This document shows, one piece after another, positions 15,563 to 25,907 of a stretch of DNA of 64,000 bases. A program made the position numbers and the translations under genes. The stretch's first letter is position 1. Each line of letters starts with the position of its first letter. Origin of the DNA: Rubrivivax sp. (GTDB lineage Bacteria; Pseudomonadota; Gammaproteobacteria; Burkholderiales; Burkholderiaceae_C); the NCBI GenBank assembly GCA_016719535.1, contig JADJYX010000029.1:22315-86314 (forward strand), given 5' to 3'. The notes under the pieces were generated by a model. That model saw only the letters and a list, made by a program, of their open reading frames with translations, did no database searches and was not told where the DNA came from.

Positions 15563-16823
15563 CCTTTGCCACCCCGCATCAAGGCGCGCGTCTCTCGATC
15601 GACGCGCACCACGATCGCCAGCGCGATCAGGTTCATCAGGATGGCCGAGCCGCCGTAGCTCATCAGCGGCAGCGTCAGCCCCTTGGTCGGCAGCACGCCG
15701 AGGTTGACGCCCATGTTGATGAAGGCCTGCGCGCTGATCCACAGCCCGATGCCCTGCACCATCAGCCCGGCGAAGACGCGGTCGAGCGCGATCGCCTGGC
15801 GGCCGATGACGAAGATGCGCCGCGTCAGCCAGAAGAAGAGCACGATCACCAGGCCACGCCGACGAAGCCCAGTTCCTCGCCGATCACCGCCAGCAGGAAG
15901 TCGGTGTGCGCCTCGGGCAGGTAGTGCAGCTTCTCGACGCTGGCGCCCAGGCCCTGGCCGAAGATCTCGCCGCGGCCGATGGCGATCAGGCTGTGCGTCA
16001 GCTGGTAGGCCTTGCCCTGCACATATTTCGGGTTCCAGGGGTCGAGGTAGGCCAGGATGCGTTCGCGCCGCAGGTCGTCGAAGGCGATGATCAGCGCGAA
16101 GGTCGCCACCACCACCGCGGCGATGAGGAAGAACATGCGTGCATTGACGCCGCCCAGGAACAGGATGCCCATCGCGATGGCGGCGATGACGATGAAGGCG
16201 CCCATGTCGGGCTGGCGCAGCAGCAGCACGCCGATGAAGGCCACCGCCACCGCCATCGGCCACACGGCCTGCACGAAGTTTTCCTTCACGTCCATCTTGC
16301 GCACCATGTAGCTGGCGGCATACATCGCGATGGCGACCTTGGCCAGCTCCGACGGCTGGAAATTCATGAAGCCCAGCGGGATCCAGCGGCGCGAGAAATT
16401 GACGACCTTGCCGATGCCCGGGATCAGCACCAGCACCAGCAGCACCAGCGCGACGAGGAAGACCTTGCTGGCATGCCGCTCCCAGAAGCTGACCGGCAGC
16501 TGCGCCACCGCCAGCGCGCACACCAGGCCGATGCCGATCGACAGCAGGTGGCGCGAGAGGAAGAAGGTGGGCGAATAGCGCGCGAATTTGGGGTTGTCGG
16601 GCAGCGCCACCGAGGCCGAATAGACCATCACCAGGCCGAAGGCCACCAGCGCCAGCACCACCAGCACCAGCGCGTGGTCGAAATCGGCCAGCCGCGCCGG
16701 GCGCGCGCCGCCGATCTGCACGCCATCGCGCACCGGCAGGCCGAAGGCGCGGTCGCGCTGTGCCCACAGCTTTTCCTTCAGCCCTTGCAGGCTGAGCTGG
16801 CGCAGCATGCCGGCGACGGCCAT
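15559..16823 (-). CDS. ftsW: Lipid II polymerase/flippase FtsW (one frame break)
   Basis: FtsW is the SEDS-family glycosyltransferase that works with FtsI at the septum. From ATG 16823 the frame reads ~325 residues of a multi-helix protein (YSASVALPDNPKF, WIPLGFMNFQPSELAKVAI, SVEKLHYLPEAHTDFLLAVIGEELGFVG) and then hits a stop near 15846. The rest (LVIVLFFWLTRR to MRGGKG) continues in another frame to 15559. One missing C near 15849-15855 explains it. FtsW is essential, so this is probably a sequence error rather than a true lesion. The start overlaps the murD stop (TGATG). Confidence 0.9.
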
Positions 16824-18408
16824 CAGACGGCCTCCCCGCGGTCGGCGGCCCGCATGCGCACCGCGTCGGCGAAGACGTCGGCGCGGTGGGCGTAGTTCCT
16901 GAACATGTCGAGGCTGGCGCAGGCCGGGCTGAGCAGCACCGCGTCACCCCCTTGGGCCTGCTCGAAGCACCAGGCCACGGCGTCGGGCAGCGTGCTGTGC
17001 AACTGCATCGGCACGCCGGCGCCTTCGACCGCCGCGCGGATGGCGGCGGCGTCGCGGCCGATCAGCGCCACCGCGCGCGCAGCGGGCCACCGGCGCGGCC
17101 AGCGGCGCGAAGTCCTGGCCCTTGCCGTCGCCGCCGAGGATGACCACCAGCTTGCCCGGCGCCTTGTCGGCGCCCAGCCCTTCGAGCGCGGCCACGGTGG
17201 CGCCGACGTTGGTGCCCTTGCTGTCGTCGAAGGCCTCGATGCCGCCCACGGTGGCGATCCACTGCACGCGGTGCGCCTCGCCTTCGTATTCGCGCAGGCC
17301 GTGCAGCATCGGCGCCAGCGGGCAGCCGATGGCGGTGGCCAGCGCCAGCGCGGCCAGCGCATTGGCGGCGTTGTGGCGGCCGCGCACGCGCAGCGCATCG
17401 GCCGGCATCAGGCGCTGCAGGTGGATCTCGTCGGGCTCATCCTTGCGCTTTTTCAGCGTCTCGTCGACCGGCAGCGCGCGCACCAGCCAGGCCATGCCGT
17501 TCTCGACCACGAGGCCGAAGTCGCCCGGCCGTTCGGGCGCGGTCAGGCCGAAGCGCAGCACCCGGCGCTGCGTCAGCACCGGCTTGCCGCGGCCGGTCTT
17601 GCTGGCCACCGGCGCCGGCACCATGGCCTCGGCCTGCGGATCGTCACGGTTGATCACCATCGTCGCGCTGCGGCCGAAGATGCGCGCCTTGGCGGCGGCA
17701 TAGGCGGCCATGTCGCCATGCCAGTCGAGGTGATCCTGGCTGACATTGAGCACCGCGGCGGCGCTGGGCTCGAAGGCCTGCGCATCGGCGAGCTGGAAGC
17801 TCGACAGCTCCAGCACCCACACCTGCACCCATTCGTCGCGCGGCTGCGCCAGCATGGCCATCAGCCGGTCGAGCATCGTCGGCATGATGTTGCCGGCCAC
17901 CGCCACGCGGCGGCCCGCGCGCTCGACCAGCAGGCCGGTCATCGCGGTGGTGGTGGTCTTGCCATTGGTGCCGGTGATGGCGATCACCTGCGGCGCATAG
18001 CCGGGGGGACGGGGGCGGGGGGCGGCGGGCGGGGCGGGGGCGGGCGCGGCGGGCGGCCCGGGCTGCCTTCAGGTCGGCCAGCGCCTGCATGAAGAGGTCC
18101 AGCTCGGCCATCACCGCGATGCCGCTGGCACGCGCGTGCGCCAGCAACGGCGCGATGCGCGCGTCGTGGGGCGCCAGCCCCGGGCTCTTCAGCACGAGCT
18201 TCACGCCCTCGGGCAGCGTGTCGTCCAGCGCCCCCGAGAACAGGCGCACCTGGGGCAGCTCGTCACGCAGCGTGGCCGCATGCGGCGGCTGCTCGCGGGA
18301 GTCCCAGACCTGCACGGCCGCGCCCTGGCGCATGCACCAGCGCACCATCGCCAGGCCCGATTCACCCAGGCCGAGCACGAGGACGGAGCAGTCGCGCAGG
18401 AAGTTCAT
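16823..18408 (-). CDS. murD: UDP-MurNAc-L-Ala--D-Glu ligase MurD (two frame breaks)
   Basis: MurD adds D-glutamate to UDP-MurNAc-L-Ala. The N-terminus from ATG 18408 (VLVLGLGESGLAMVRWC, then KSPGLAPHDARI) runs into an Ala/Pro/Arg-rich stretch coded by the G-rich run at 18001-18062. There the frame shifts. It resumes with VIAITGTNGKTTTTAM (ATP loop) through NVSQDHLDWHG to APLAAPVAR. It shifts again near 17085-17100 and finishes as VALIGRDAAAIR to ADRGEAV at 16823. All Mur ligase domains are present across the three pieces. Low-complexity GC sequence at the first break suggests base-calling error. Confidence 0.88.
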
Positions 18409-18415
18409 CGTGCGC

Positions 18416-19597
18416 TCAGCGGAGTTTCAGGCTCGCCAGGCCGACCAGGCACAGCAGCATGGTGACGATCCAGAAGCGCACCACCACCTGCGTCTCGGTC
18501 CAGCCCTTCTTCTCGAAGTGGTGGTGCAGCGGCGCCATCAGGAAGATGCGCCGGCCCTCGCCGTATCTGCGCTTGGTGTATTTGAACCAGGCCACCTGGA
18601 CCATCACGCTCAGCGCCTCGGCGACGAAGACGCCGCCCATGATGCCGAGCACGATCTCCTGCCGCGTGATGACGGCGATGGTGCCCAGGGCGCCGCCCAG
18701 CGACAGCGCGCCCACGTCGCCCATGAAGACCTGCGCCGGGTTGGCGTTGAACCACAGGAAGGCCAGCCCGGCGCCGGCCATCGCGGCGCAGAACACCAGC
18801 AGCTCGCCGGCGCCGGGGATGTAGGGAAACAGCAGGTAGCGCGAATAGTCGGCGCGGCCGACGATGTAGGCGAAGACGCCCAGCGCCGAGCCCACCAGCA
18901 CCACCGGCATGATGGCCAGGCCGTCGAGCCCGTCGGTGAGGTTGACCGCATTGCTGGCACCGACGATGACGAACCAGGTCAGCGCGATGAAGCCGAAGAC
19001 GCCCAGCGGGTAGCTCACGGTCTTGAAGAAGGGCACCATCAGGTCGGCCCGCGGCGGCAGGTCGTTGGAAAAGCCGCTGCCGATCCAGCGCAGGAAGAGC
19101 TCCAGCACGCGCAGGTTGCTGGTCTCGGCCACGCTGAAGGCCAGGTACAGCGCGGCGATCAGCCCGATCAGGCTCTGCCAGAAGAATTTTTCGCGGCTGC
19201 GCATGCCCTCCGGGTCCTTGTTGACGACCTTGCGGTAGTCGTCGACCCAGCCGATGGTGCCGAAGCCGAAGGTGACCAGCATCACCACCCAGACGAAGCG
19301 GTTGCTCCAGTCGAACCACAGCACGGTGGACACGCCGATGCCGATGAGCACCAGCACGCCGCCCATGGTGGGCGTATTGCGCTTTTCCAGGTGCGCCTGC
19401 ACGCCGTATTCGCGGATCGGCTGGCCGATCTTCATCGCGGTCAGGCGGCGGATCACCCAGGGCCCGAAGGCCAGGCCGATCAGCAGCGCCGTCATCGCCG
19501 CCAGCACCGAGCGGAAGGTGAGGTACTGGATGACGCGCAGGAACCCGAGTTCGTCGGGATAGAGCGCCATCAGGTACTGGGAGAGGCTAAGCAGCAT
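18416..19597 (-). CDS. mraY: Phospho-MurNAc-pentapeptide transferase MraY
   Basis: MraY moves phospho-MurNAc-pentapeptide onto undecaprenyl phosphate to form lipid I. The 393-residue protein has about ten membrane helices. It carries the cytoplasmic motifs HLEKRNTPTMGG, the Asp pair in GWVDDYRKV, the SNAVNLTDGLDGLA segment with catalytic Asp residues, and the MAPLHHHFEKKGW histidine motif near the end. It overlaps murF by 11 bases. Length and motifs are complete. Confidence 0.97.
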   Translation of the reverse strand: MLLSLSQYLMALYPDELGFLRVIQYLTFRSVLAAMTALLIGLAFGPWVIRRLTAMKIGQPIREYGVQAHLEKRNTPTMGGVLVLIGIGVSTVLWFDWSNRFVWVVMLVTFGFGTIGWVDDYRKVVNKDPEGMRSREKFFWQSLIGLIAALYLAFSVAETSNLRVLELFLRWIGSGFSNDLPPRADLMVPFFKTVSYPLGVFGFIALTWFVIVGASNAVNLTDGLDGLAIMPVVLVGSALGVFAYIVGRADYSRYLLFPYIPGAGELLVFCAAMAGAGLAFLWFNANPAQVFMGDVGALSLGGALGTIAVITRQEIVLGIMGGVFVAEALSVMVQVAWFKYTKRRYGEGRRIFLMAPLHHHFEKKGWTETQVVVRFWIVTMLLCLVGLASLKLR

Positions 19598-20972
19598 GGG
19601 CGTCTCCCGCCGCGCCGGTCAGCGCCTGCACCACCCGTTCCATCTTCATCGAGCGTGATCCCTTCACCAGCACCGACGCCGCCGCCGGGCCCGCGGCCAG
19701 CGCGGCGATCAGCTCGCCCATGTCCTTGAAATGGCGGGCGCCGCACGCGCGCGCCGCGGCCTCGCTCTGCACGCCGAAGGTCCACACCGTCTCGATGCCG
19801 CGCGCGGCGGCATGGCGGCCGACCTCGGCGTGAAACTGCGGCCCCTGCGCGCCGACCTCGGCCATGTCGCCCAGCAGCAGCCAGCGCGGGCCGGGCAGTT
19901 CGGCCAGCACGTCGATGGCGGCGAGCACCGAATCGGGGTTGGCGTTGTAGCTGTCGTCGACCAGCGTGACCGTGCGGCCCTGCCAGTCGATGGCGAGCGA
20001 CCGGCTGCGCCCGGCCACCGGCGCGAAGGCCGCGAGGCCGCGCGCCACGGCGTCGACGGGTGCGCCAGCGGCCAGCGCCGCCGCGGCGGCGGCCACCGCA
20101 TTTTGGGCGTTATGGCGGCCGGCGATGGCCACCGTGGTGGCGATGCGGCCCTCGTCGGCATCGAGGGTCAGCGCCCAGCGCCCGCCCTGCCAGTCGGCGT
20201 GGCCGCGCACGTCGGCCGCGCCGTCCAGCGCAAAGGTCCGCACGCGGCGGGCGCCGGCCAGTTGCCGCCACAGCGCGGTGCCGGGGTCGTCGGCCGGGAA
20301 GACGGCGACACCGTCGGCGGCCAGCGCCTCGATGACGGCGCCGTTCTCGCGCGCCACCGCATCCAGCCCGTGCAGGAATTCCTGGTGTTCGCGCTGCGTG
20401 TTGTTGATCAGGGCCACGTTGGCGGCGACCAGGCGCGCCAGCTGCGCGATCTCGCCGGCGTGGTTGGTGCCCAGTTCGACCACGCCGACGCGGTGCGTCA
20501 GGCCCGCTTCGGCGCGCAGGCGCAGCAGCGTGAGCGGCACGCCGATGTGGTTGTTGAGGTTGCCCTGCGTGGCGAAGGCGGCATCGCCCAGCCAGGCGCG
20601 CAGGATGGCCGCGATCATCTGCGTCACCGTGGTCTTGCCGTTGCTGCCGGTCACCGCGATCAACGCCGCCGGCATCAAGCGACGCCAGGCCGCCGCCAGC
20701 TGCTGCAGCGCGGCCAGCGCATCGGCCACCTGCAGGCCCGGCAGGCCGCATGCGGCCACGCCGCGCTCGGCCAGCACCGCGGCGGCGCCGGCGGCGCGGG
20801 CCTGCGGCAGAAAATCGTGCGCATCGAAGCGCTCGCCCTTCAGCGCGACGAAGAGGTCGCCCGGCTGCAGCGTGCGCGTGTCGCTGTGCACACGCGTGAT
20901 GCGGGTGGCGCCGTCGCCCACCAGCGCGGCCTGGCCGCCCAGCATCGCCAGCGCCTGTTGCAGCGTCATCAT
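19587..20972 (-). CDS. murF: UDP-MurNAc-tripeptide--D-Ala-D-Ala ligase MurF
   Basis: MurF attaches D-Ala-D-Ala to complete the UDP-MurNAc-pentapeptide. The 461-residue protein shows the N-terminal substrate domain (HSDTRTLQPGDLFVALKGERFDAH begins near residue 29), the ATP loop VTGSNGKTTVTQM, the central NHAGEIAQLA and NNTQREHQEF segments, and the C-terminal SYNANPDSV motif. The start overlaps murE by four bases. All parts are in one frame. Confidence 0.97.
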   Translation of the reverse strand: MMTLQQALAMLGGQAALVGDGATRITRVHSDTRTLQPGDLFVALKGERFDAHDFLPQARAAGAAAVLAERGVAACGLPGLQVADALAALQQLAAAWRRLMPAALIAVTGSNGKTTVTQMIAAILRAWLGDAAFATQGNLNNHIGVPLTLLRLRAEAGLTHRVGVVELGTNHAGEIAQLARLVAANVALINNTQREHQEFLHGLDAVARENGAVIEALAADGVAVFPADDPGTALWRQLAGARRVRTFALDGAADVRGHADWQGGRWALTLDADEGRIATTVAIAGRHNAQNAVAAAAAALAAGAPVDAVARGLAAFAPVAGRSRSLAIDWQGRTVTLVDDSYNANPDSVLAAIDVLAELPGPRWLLLGDMAEVGAQGPQFHAEVGRHAAARGIETVWTFGVQSEAAARACGARHFKDMGELIAALAAGPAAASVLVKGSRSMKMERVVQALTGAAGDAHAA

Positions 20973-22468
20973 GCGGCCACCCCCCGGCGGCGCAGCGCGG
21001 CCAGCGCGACGTCAGCATCCTGGAAGGGCCGCTTCACCCCGGCCACCTCCTGGGTGTCCTCGTGGCCCTTGCCGGCGATCAGCACCACGTCGGCCGCCGC
21101 GGCACGCGTGACCGCGTGGGCGATGGCCTCGGCGCGGTCGGCCATCACGGCCGGTGGCTCGTGGCGTGCCACGCCGTGCATGCCGGCCAGGATCTGCGAC
21201 AGGATCAGCGCCGGCGGCTCGTCGCGCGGGTTGTCGCTGGTCAGCACCACGCGGTCGGCCAGGCGCTCGGCGATGGCGCCCATCAGCGGGCGCTTGGTGG
21301 CGTCGCGGTTGCCGCCGCAGCCGAACACGCACCACAGCCGGCCGCCGCGGGCGTCGACCAGCGGGCGCAGTGCCTGCAGCACCTGCTCCAGCGCATCGGG
21401 CGTGTGCGCATAGTCGACCAGCACCGCGGGTTCGTCGGCCGCACCGCTGGCCACCGGCTGCAGCCGACCGGGCACCGGCGTCAGCCGCGGCACCACGGCC
21501 GCGATATCGGCCAGCGTGAAGCCCAGCGCCCGCAGGCCGGCCATCACCCCCAGCAGGTTGCTGGCGTTGTAGGGGCCGACCAGCGTGCTGACCACCGGCA
21601 TCACGGCGTCGCCCTCGACGGCGTCGAAGGCCAGGCCGGCGGCGGCGTGGCGCAGCGCCCGCGCGCGCAGGCGCGCCGGGCCGCGGGTCGACACCGTCCA
21701 CAGCTCCAGCGGCCGGCCGCGCAATTCGGCGGCCAGCAATCGGCCCTGTTCGTCGTCGACGTTGATCACCGCGGCGCGCAGCCCCGGCCAGTCGAACAGC
21801 GCACGCTTGGCCGCCCAGTAGGCGTCCATGCTGCCGTGGTAGTCGAGGTGGTCGCGCGTGAAATTGGTGAACAGGGCCACCGCGATGCGCGTGCCGGCCA
21901 GGCGCTGCTCGACGAGGCCGATCGACGAGGCCTCGAGGGCGCAGGCGGCAAAGCCGCGGGCGACAAAATCGGCCAGCGCGGCCTGCAGCGTGACGGGGTC
22001 GGGCGTGGTCAGGCCGGTCGGTTCGACATGGGCCGAAGCCTCCCCGATCCCCAGCGTGCCGATCAGCCCGGCGCGCCGGCCCAGCAGCGTCAGCGCCTGC
22101 GCCGTGAACCAGGCGGTGGAGGTCTTGCCGTTGGTGCCGGTGGTGGCGATGAGGTCGAGCTTCGTGCTCGGCTCGCCGTAAAAGGCGGCGGCGATCGGAC
22201 CGGTGGCCGCCTTCAGTCCCGGCAGCGCGGCGATGCGTGGGTCGTCGAAAGCGAAGGCCTGCGCCCCTGCGGCCTCGACCAGACAGGCGGCGGCCCCGGC
22301 GGCCAGCGCCTGCGGCACGAAGCGGCGGCCGTCGGTGGCCAGACCGGGCCAGGCGATGAAGCCATCGCCCGGCTGCACGCGCCGGCTGTCGGCGCGCAAG
22401 GCGGTGCAGCCGTGCGCGACGACAAAGCGCACGGCCTCGGCGGTCGATGCGAGCAGGGTGGCGGCCAT
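20969..22468 (-). CDS. murE: UDP-MurNAc-tripeptide ligase MurE
   Basis: MurE adds the third residue, normally meso-diaminopimelate in Gram-negative bacteria. ATG 22468 shares one base with the ftsI stop (TGATG) and gives 499 residues. The ATP loop TGTNGKTSTAWF, the ALEASSIGLVEQRLAG segment, TRDHLDYHGSMDAYW and the DNPRDEPP motif that recognises diaminopimelate are all visible, supporting meso-DAP specificity. A frame running on from ftsI into murE is an artefact of the ftsI frame break. Confidence 0.96.
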   Translation of the reverse strand: MAATLLASTAEAVRFVVAHGCTALRADSRRVQPGDGFIAWPGLATDGRRFVPQALAAGAAACLVEAAGAQAFAFDDPRIAALPGLKAATGPIAAAFYGEPSTKLDLIATTGTNGKTSTAWFTAQALTLLGRRAGLIGTLGIGEASAHVEPTGLTTPDPVTLQAALADFVARGFAACALEASSIGLVEQRLAGTRIAVALFTNFTRDHLDYHGSMDAYWAAKRALFDWPGLRAAVINVDDEQGRLLAAELRGRPLELWTVSTRGPARLRARALRHAAAGLAFDAVEGDAVMPVVSTLVGPYNASNLLGVMAGLRALGFTLADIAAVVPRLTPVPGRLQPVASGAADEPAVLVDYAHTPDALEQVLQALRPLVDARGGRLWCVFGCGGNRDATKRPLMGAIAERLADRVVLTSDNPRDEPPALILSQILAGMHGVARHEPPAVMADRAEAIAHAVTRAAAADVVLIAGKGHEDTQEVAGVKRPFQDADVALAALRRRGVAA

Positions 22469-24244
22469 CAGAAGCTCTCGACCTCGGCTGGCACGGTCTT
22501 GGCCACGATGCCGGGTGTGACCTCCAGGTCCGGCGGCACGCCCAGCATGCGCAGCGTCTGCTGCACCACCTGGCTGAAGACCGGGGCGGCCACCTCGCCG
22601 CCGTAATACACGCCCTTGCCGGGCTCGTCGACCATCACGGCGACGACGATGCGCGGGTTGCTGACCGGCGCCAGGCCGACGAACCAGGCGCGGTAGCGGT
22701 TGGTATAGCCCTTGCCTTCCTGCTTGCGCGCGGTGCCGGTCTTGCCGCCCACGCTGTAGCCGATGGCCTGCGCCTTGGGCGCGGTGCCGCCGGGGCCGGC
22801 GGCCATGCGAAGCATCTCGCGCACCGCGCGCGCGGTCTGCGGCGACATCACGCGCTGGCCGGCCGCCGGTTCGGTCTGGCGCAGCATCGACACCGGCAGC
22901 AGTTCGCCGTCGCGCGCAAACACGGTATAGGCGCGCGCCAGCTGGAACAGGCTGGCCGACAGGCCGTAGCCGTAGCTCATCGTCGCCTGCTCGATCGGGC
23001 GCCAGGTCTTGTACGGGCGCAGCCGGCCGGTCACCGCGCCGGGGAAGTCGATCTGCGGCTTCTGGCCGAAGCCGACCTGGGCCATACAGCTCCCACATCT
23101 CGCGCGGCTGCATCTGCATCGCCAGCTTGACGGTGCCGACGTTGCTGGACTTCTGGATCACCTCGGCCACCGTCAGCACGCCATGCGGGTGCGCGTCGCT
23201 GATCGGCAGCCCGCTGACCAGCATGCGGCCGGGCGCGGTCTGGATCGGCGTGGCCGGGGTGACCATCTTCTTTTCCAGCGCCAGCGCGGCGATGAAGGGC
23301 TTCATCGTCGAGCCGGGCTCGAAGATGTCGGTCAGCGCGCGGTTGCGGATCTGCGCGCCCGTCATGCCCTTGCGCTGGCCCGGGTTGTAGCTGGGGTAGT
23401 TGGCCAGCGCCAGCACCTCGCCGGTCTGCACGTCCAGCACCACCACGCTGCCGGCCCTGGCCCGGTGCTCGGCCACCGCATCGCGCACGCGCTGGTAGGC
23501 GAAGAACTGCACCTTGGAATCGATCGCCAGCTGGATGTCGCGGCCGTCGGTGGGGTCGACCTTGTCGCCGATGTCCTCGACCACGCGGCCCAGGCGGTCG
23601 CGCAGCACGGTGCGCGAGCCATCGGTGCCGCGCAGCGCGCTGTCGAAGCGCAGCTCGATGCCCTCCTGCCCGGCCTCCTCGATGCTGGTGAAGCCGACCA
23701 CATGCGCGGCGGCCTCGCCCTCGGGGTATTTGCGCTTGTATTCGCGCTCCTGGTAGACGCCCTTGATGCCCAGTGCCTTCACCGCATCCCACACCGGTTC
23801 GTCGACCTGGCGCGCCAGCCAGGTGAAATGGCGCGAGCGTGCGAGGCGCTCGTCCAGTTCCGACAGCGGCATGTTCAGCAGCTTCGCGAGCTGCCGGCGC
23901 TGCTGCGCATCGGCCGAAAAGTCCTTCGGCAGCGCCCACACCGACGGCGTGGGCACGCTGGTGGCCAGCACCAGGCCATTGCGGTCGAGCACACGGCCGC
24001 GGCTGGCCTGCACCTCCATGGTGTGCGCGAAGCGCTTCTCGCCTTCCTTCTGATAGAAGTCGGTGCCGATGATCTGGATATAGACCGCGCGGCCGATCAA
24101 CCCCAGGAAGGCCAGCCCGACCAGCGCCACGATGAAGCGCGAACGCCAGGGCGGCGTCTTGCTGGCCAGCAGCGGGCTGGTGGCGTAGTTGACGCTGCGC
24201 ACGCTGGTGGCGCCGGCGCGGGGCTTGTTGCGGCCGGGGCTCAT
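22468..24244 (-). CDS. ftsI: Septal transpeptidase FtsI/PBP3 (one frame break)
   Basis: FtsI cross-links septal peptidoglycan. From ATG 24244 the protein has a short cytoplasmic tail, one membrane helix (FIVALVGLAFLGLIGRAVYI), the pedestal domain (RGRVLDRNGLVLATS), and the active-site serine motif EPGSTMKPF. The SSN motif (QKSSNVGTV) and MWELY follow. Near 23080 the frame changes; the correct continuation AQVGFGQKPQIDFPG with the KTGTARKQ motif runs to 22468. One extra base in the reading GGCCCAG explains the break. All three penicillin-binding motifs survive across the frames, so a sequence error is likely. Confidence 0.92.
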
Positions 24245-24540
24245 CGCGCCGCTCCCACGGCCGACGCGCCAGCGGCCGGGTCGATCACATACTGCGTCAC
24301 CGCCGGCGTGGCGGTGCGCATCTGCAGCTTCTCGCGCGCGGTCTTCTCCACGCGCAGGTGCGTGGCCTGGGCCTGGCGCTCGGCATCCAGCCGCTTGTAT
24401 TCGGTGTCCAGCGTCTTCTGCTCGACCAGCGCGCGGTCGAGCTGCGCGAACAGCCGCCGCGCCTCGTACGAGGTCTTCACCAGGTAGAGGCTGGAGCCGA
24501 TCAGCGCGGCCAGCAGCAGCACGGCGATGCCCTTCATCAC
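24241..24540 (-). CDS. ftsL: Cell division protein FtsL
   Basis: FtsL is a small bitopic protein that forms a complex with FtsB and FtsQ. The 99-residue product has an N-terminal membrane helix (VLLLAALIGSSLYLV) followed by a coiled-coil stretch (about residues 25-75, RRLFAQLDRALVEQKTLDTE and onward). It overlaps rsmH by four bases and ftsI by four. Sequence similarity within this family is low, so position and topology carry the call. Confidence 0.92.
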   Translation of the reverse strand: MMKGIAVLLLAALIGSSLYLVKTSYEARRLFAQLDRALVEQKTLDTEYKRLDAERQAQATHLRVEKTAREKLQMRTATPAVTQYVIDPAAGASAVGAAR

Positions 24541-25461
24541 AGCACCTCGGTGCGTTCGGCCACGCGCATCACCGCCGAACGGGCGCGCGGGTTGGCGCGC
24601 AACTCGCCCTCGGACGGCTTGACGCGGCCCAGCGCATGCAGCCGCAGCGGGCGCGGCGGCGCGAAAGGCGCGCGGCGGTCGACCACGTCGCGGCTTTCGC
24701 GCGCGATGAAGGTCTTGACGATGCGGTCTTCCAGCGAATGGAAGCTGATGACCACCAGCCGCCCGCCCGGCGCCAGCAGCGCCAGCGCCGCGTTCAGCCC
24801 CTGTTCGAGCGCTTCAAGCTCGGCATTGACGTGAATCCGAAGGCCTTGAAACGTGCGCGTTGCAGGGTCCTGGCCCGGCTCGCGGGTCTTGACGACGCGA
24901 GCCACGAGTGCGGCCAGCTCCCCGGTGGTTCGAACCGGAGACCCGCCTTCGCGGCGAGCAACAAGCGCACGCGCAATCTGCTGAGCAAACCGTTCTTCGC
25001 CATGGTCCTTGATCACCCGTGCGATGTCGCGCTCGTCGGCGCGGGCCAGAAAGTCCGCGGCGGTCTCGCCGCGGGTCGTATCCATGCGCATGTCCAGCGG
25101 CGCGTCGAAACGGAAGCTGAAGCCGCGGGCAGCGGTGTCGATCTGCGGGCTGCTGACGCCCAGGTCGAGCAGCACGCCGTCGACGCGCAGCACGCCGCGC
25201 GCCGGCAGTTCGCTGCCCATCTCGGCAAAGCTGGCGTGCACGATCGAGAAGCGCGGGTCGGCGATGGCCTCGCCGACGGCGATGGCCTCGGGGTCGCGGT
25301 CAAAGGCGATCAGCCGCCCCGTCGCCCGACAGCCGTTCGAGCACCGCGCGCGCATGGCCGCCGCGGCCGAAGGTGCCGTCGACATAGGTGCCGCCGGGCT
25401 GCTTCACCAGGGCCTCGACGGCCTCGGCAAGCAACACGGTCTGGTGCTGGCCCGTGCTCAT
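24537..25461 (-). CDS. rsmH: 16S rRNA (cytosine1402-N4)-methyltransferase RsmH (one frame break)
   Basis: RsmH (MraW) methylates C1402 of 16S rRNA using S-adenosylmethionine. The N-terminus MSTGQHQTVLLAEAVEALV with YVDGTFGRGGHARAVLERL begins at ATG 25461; a GTG at 25473, just at the mraZ stop, is an alternative. At the four-C run 25317-25320 the frame shifts. The rest (RLIAFDRDPEA, VLLDLGVSSPQIDTAARGFSF, SFHSLEDRIVKTF) continues to 24537. Removing one G of the coding-strand run restores a full-length ~308-residue enzyme. A homopolymer error is the likely cause. Confidence 0.92.
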
Positions 25462-25469
25462 CGTGGCCG

Positions 25470-25907
25470 TCACCGGATGACCGACTTCTGCAGCGTCTCG
25501 GGGCGGTCGCCGGCCAGCATGCGGGCTTCGCGCTCGTCGTAGCGCGCGCTGTCCCACAGTTCGAAGTAGGCTCCGACGCCCATGAACTTGACCTCGCGCT
25601 CCAGGCCGGCCCATTGGCGCAGCTCGGGCGGGATCAGCACACGGCCGGAGCCGTCGATTTCGACATCGGTGGCCGAACCGATATACAGCCGGCGCCAGCC
25701 GTCCATCTCGAAGGGCCAGGCGCGCATGTCGGCCTCGAACTGCTCCCACACCGGCAGCGGATACAGCGACAGGCAGCCGTCGGGCGACTTGGCCACCACC
25801 ATCTGGCCGGCGACGGCTTCCTTCAGCGGCATGGCAAATTTCGAAGGGACGGTCAGCCGCCCCTTCTCATCCACCTTGACCACCGGTCCGCCGCGAAATC
25901 CCGCCAC
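25470..25907 (-). CDS. mraZ: Transcriptional regulator MraZ
   Basis: MraZ is an AbrB-fold DNA-binding protein that represses the dcw cluster. The protein has the two SpoVT/AbrB-like halves: VDEKGRLTVPSKF near residue 15 and IDGSGRVLIPPELRQWAGL near residue 87. The open frame extends to 26003, but GTG 25907 gives a normal 145-residue product that begins VAGFRGGP, close to the family start, and has GGGGAGTGGGG before it. The extension upstream shows no conserved sequence. The GTG lies inside the third MraZ box. Confidence 0.9.
   Translation of the reverse strand: MAGFRGGPVVKVDEKGRLTVPSKFAMPLKEAVAGQMVVAKSPDGCLSLYPLPVWEQFEADMRAWPFEMDGWRRLYIGSATDVEIDGSGRVLIPPELRQWAGLEREVKFMGVGAYFELWDSARYDEREARMLAGDRPETLQKSVIR

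Noticed and set aside
20969..24244. Single 1091-codon frame joining FtsI and MurE
   Set aside because: It arises from the ftsI frame break near 23080; the true end of FtsI lies in another frame and MurE has its own start.
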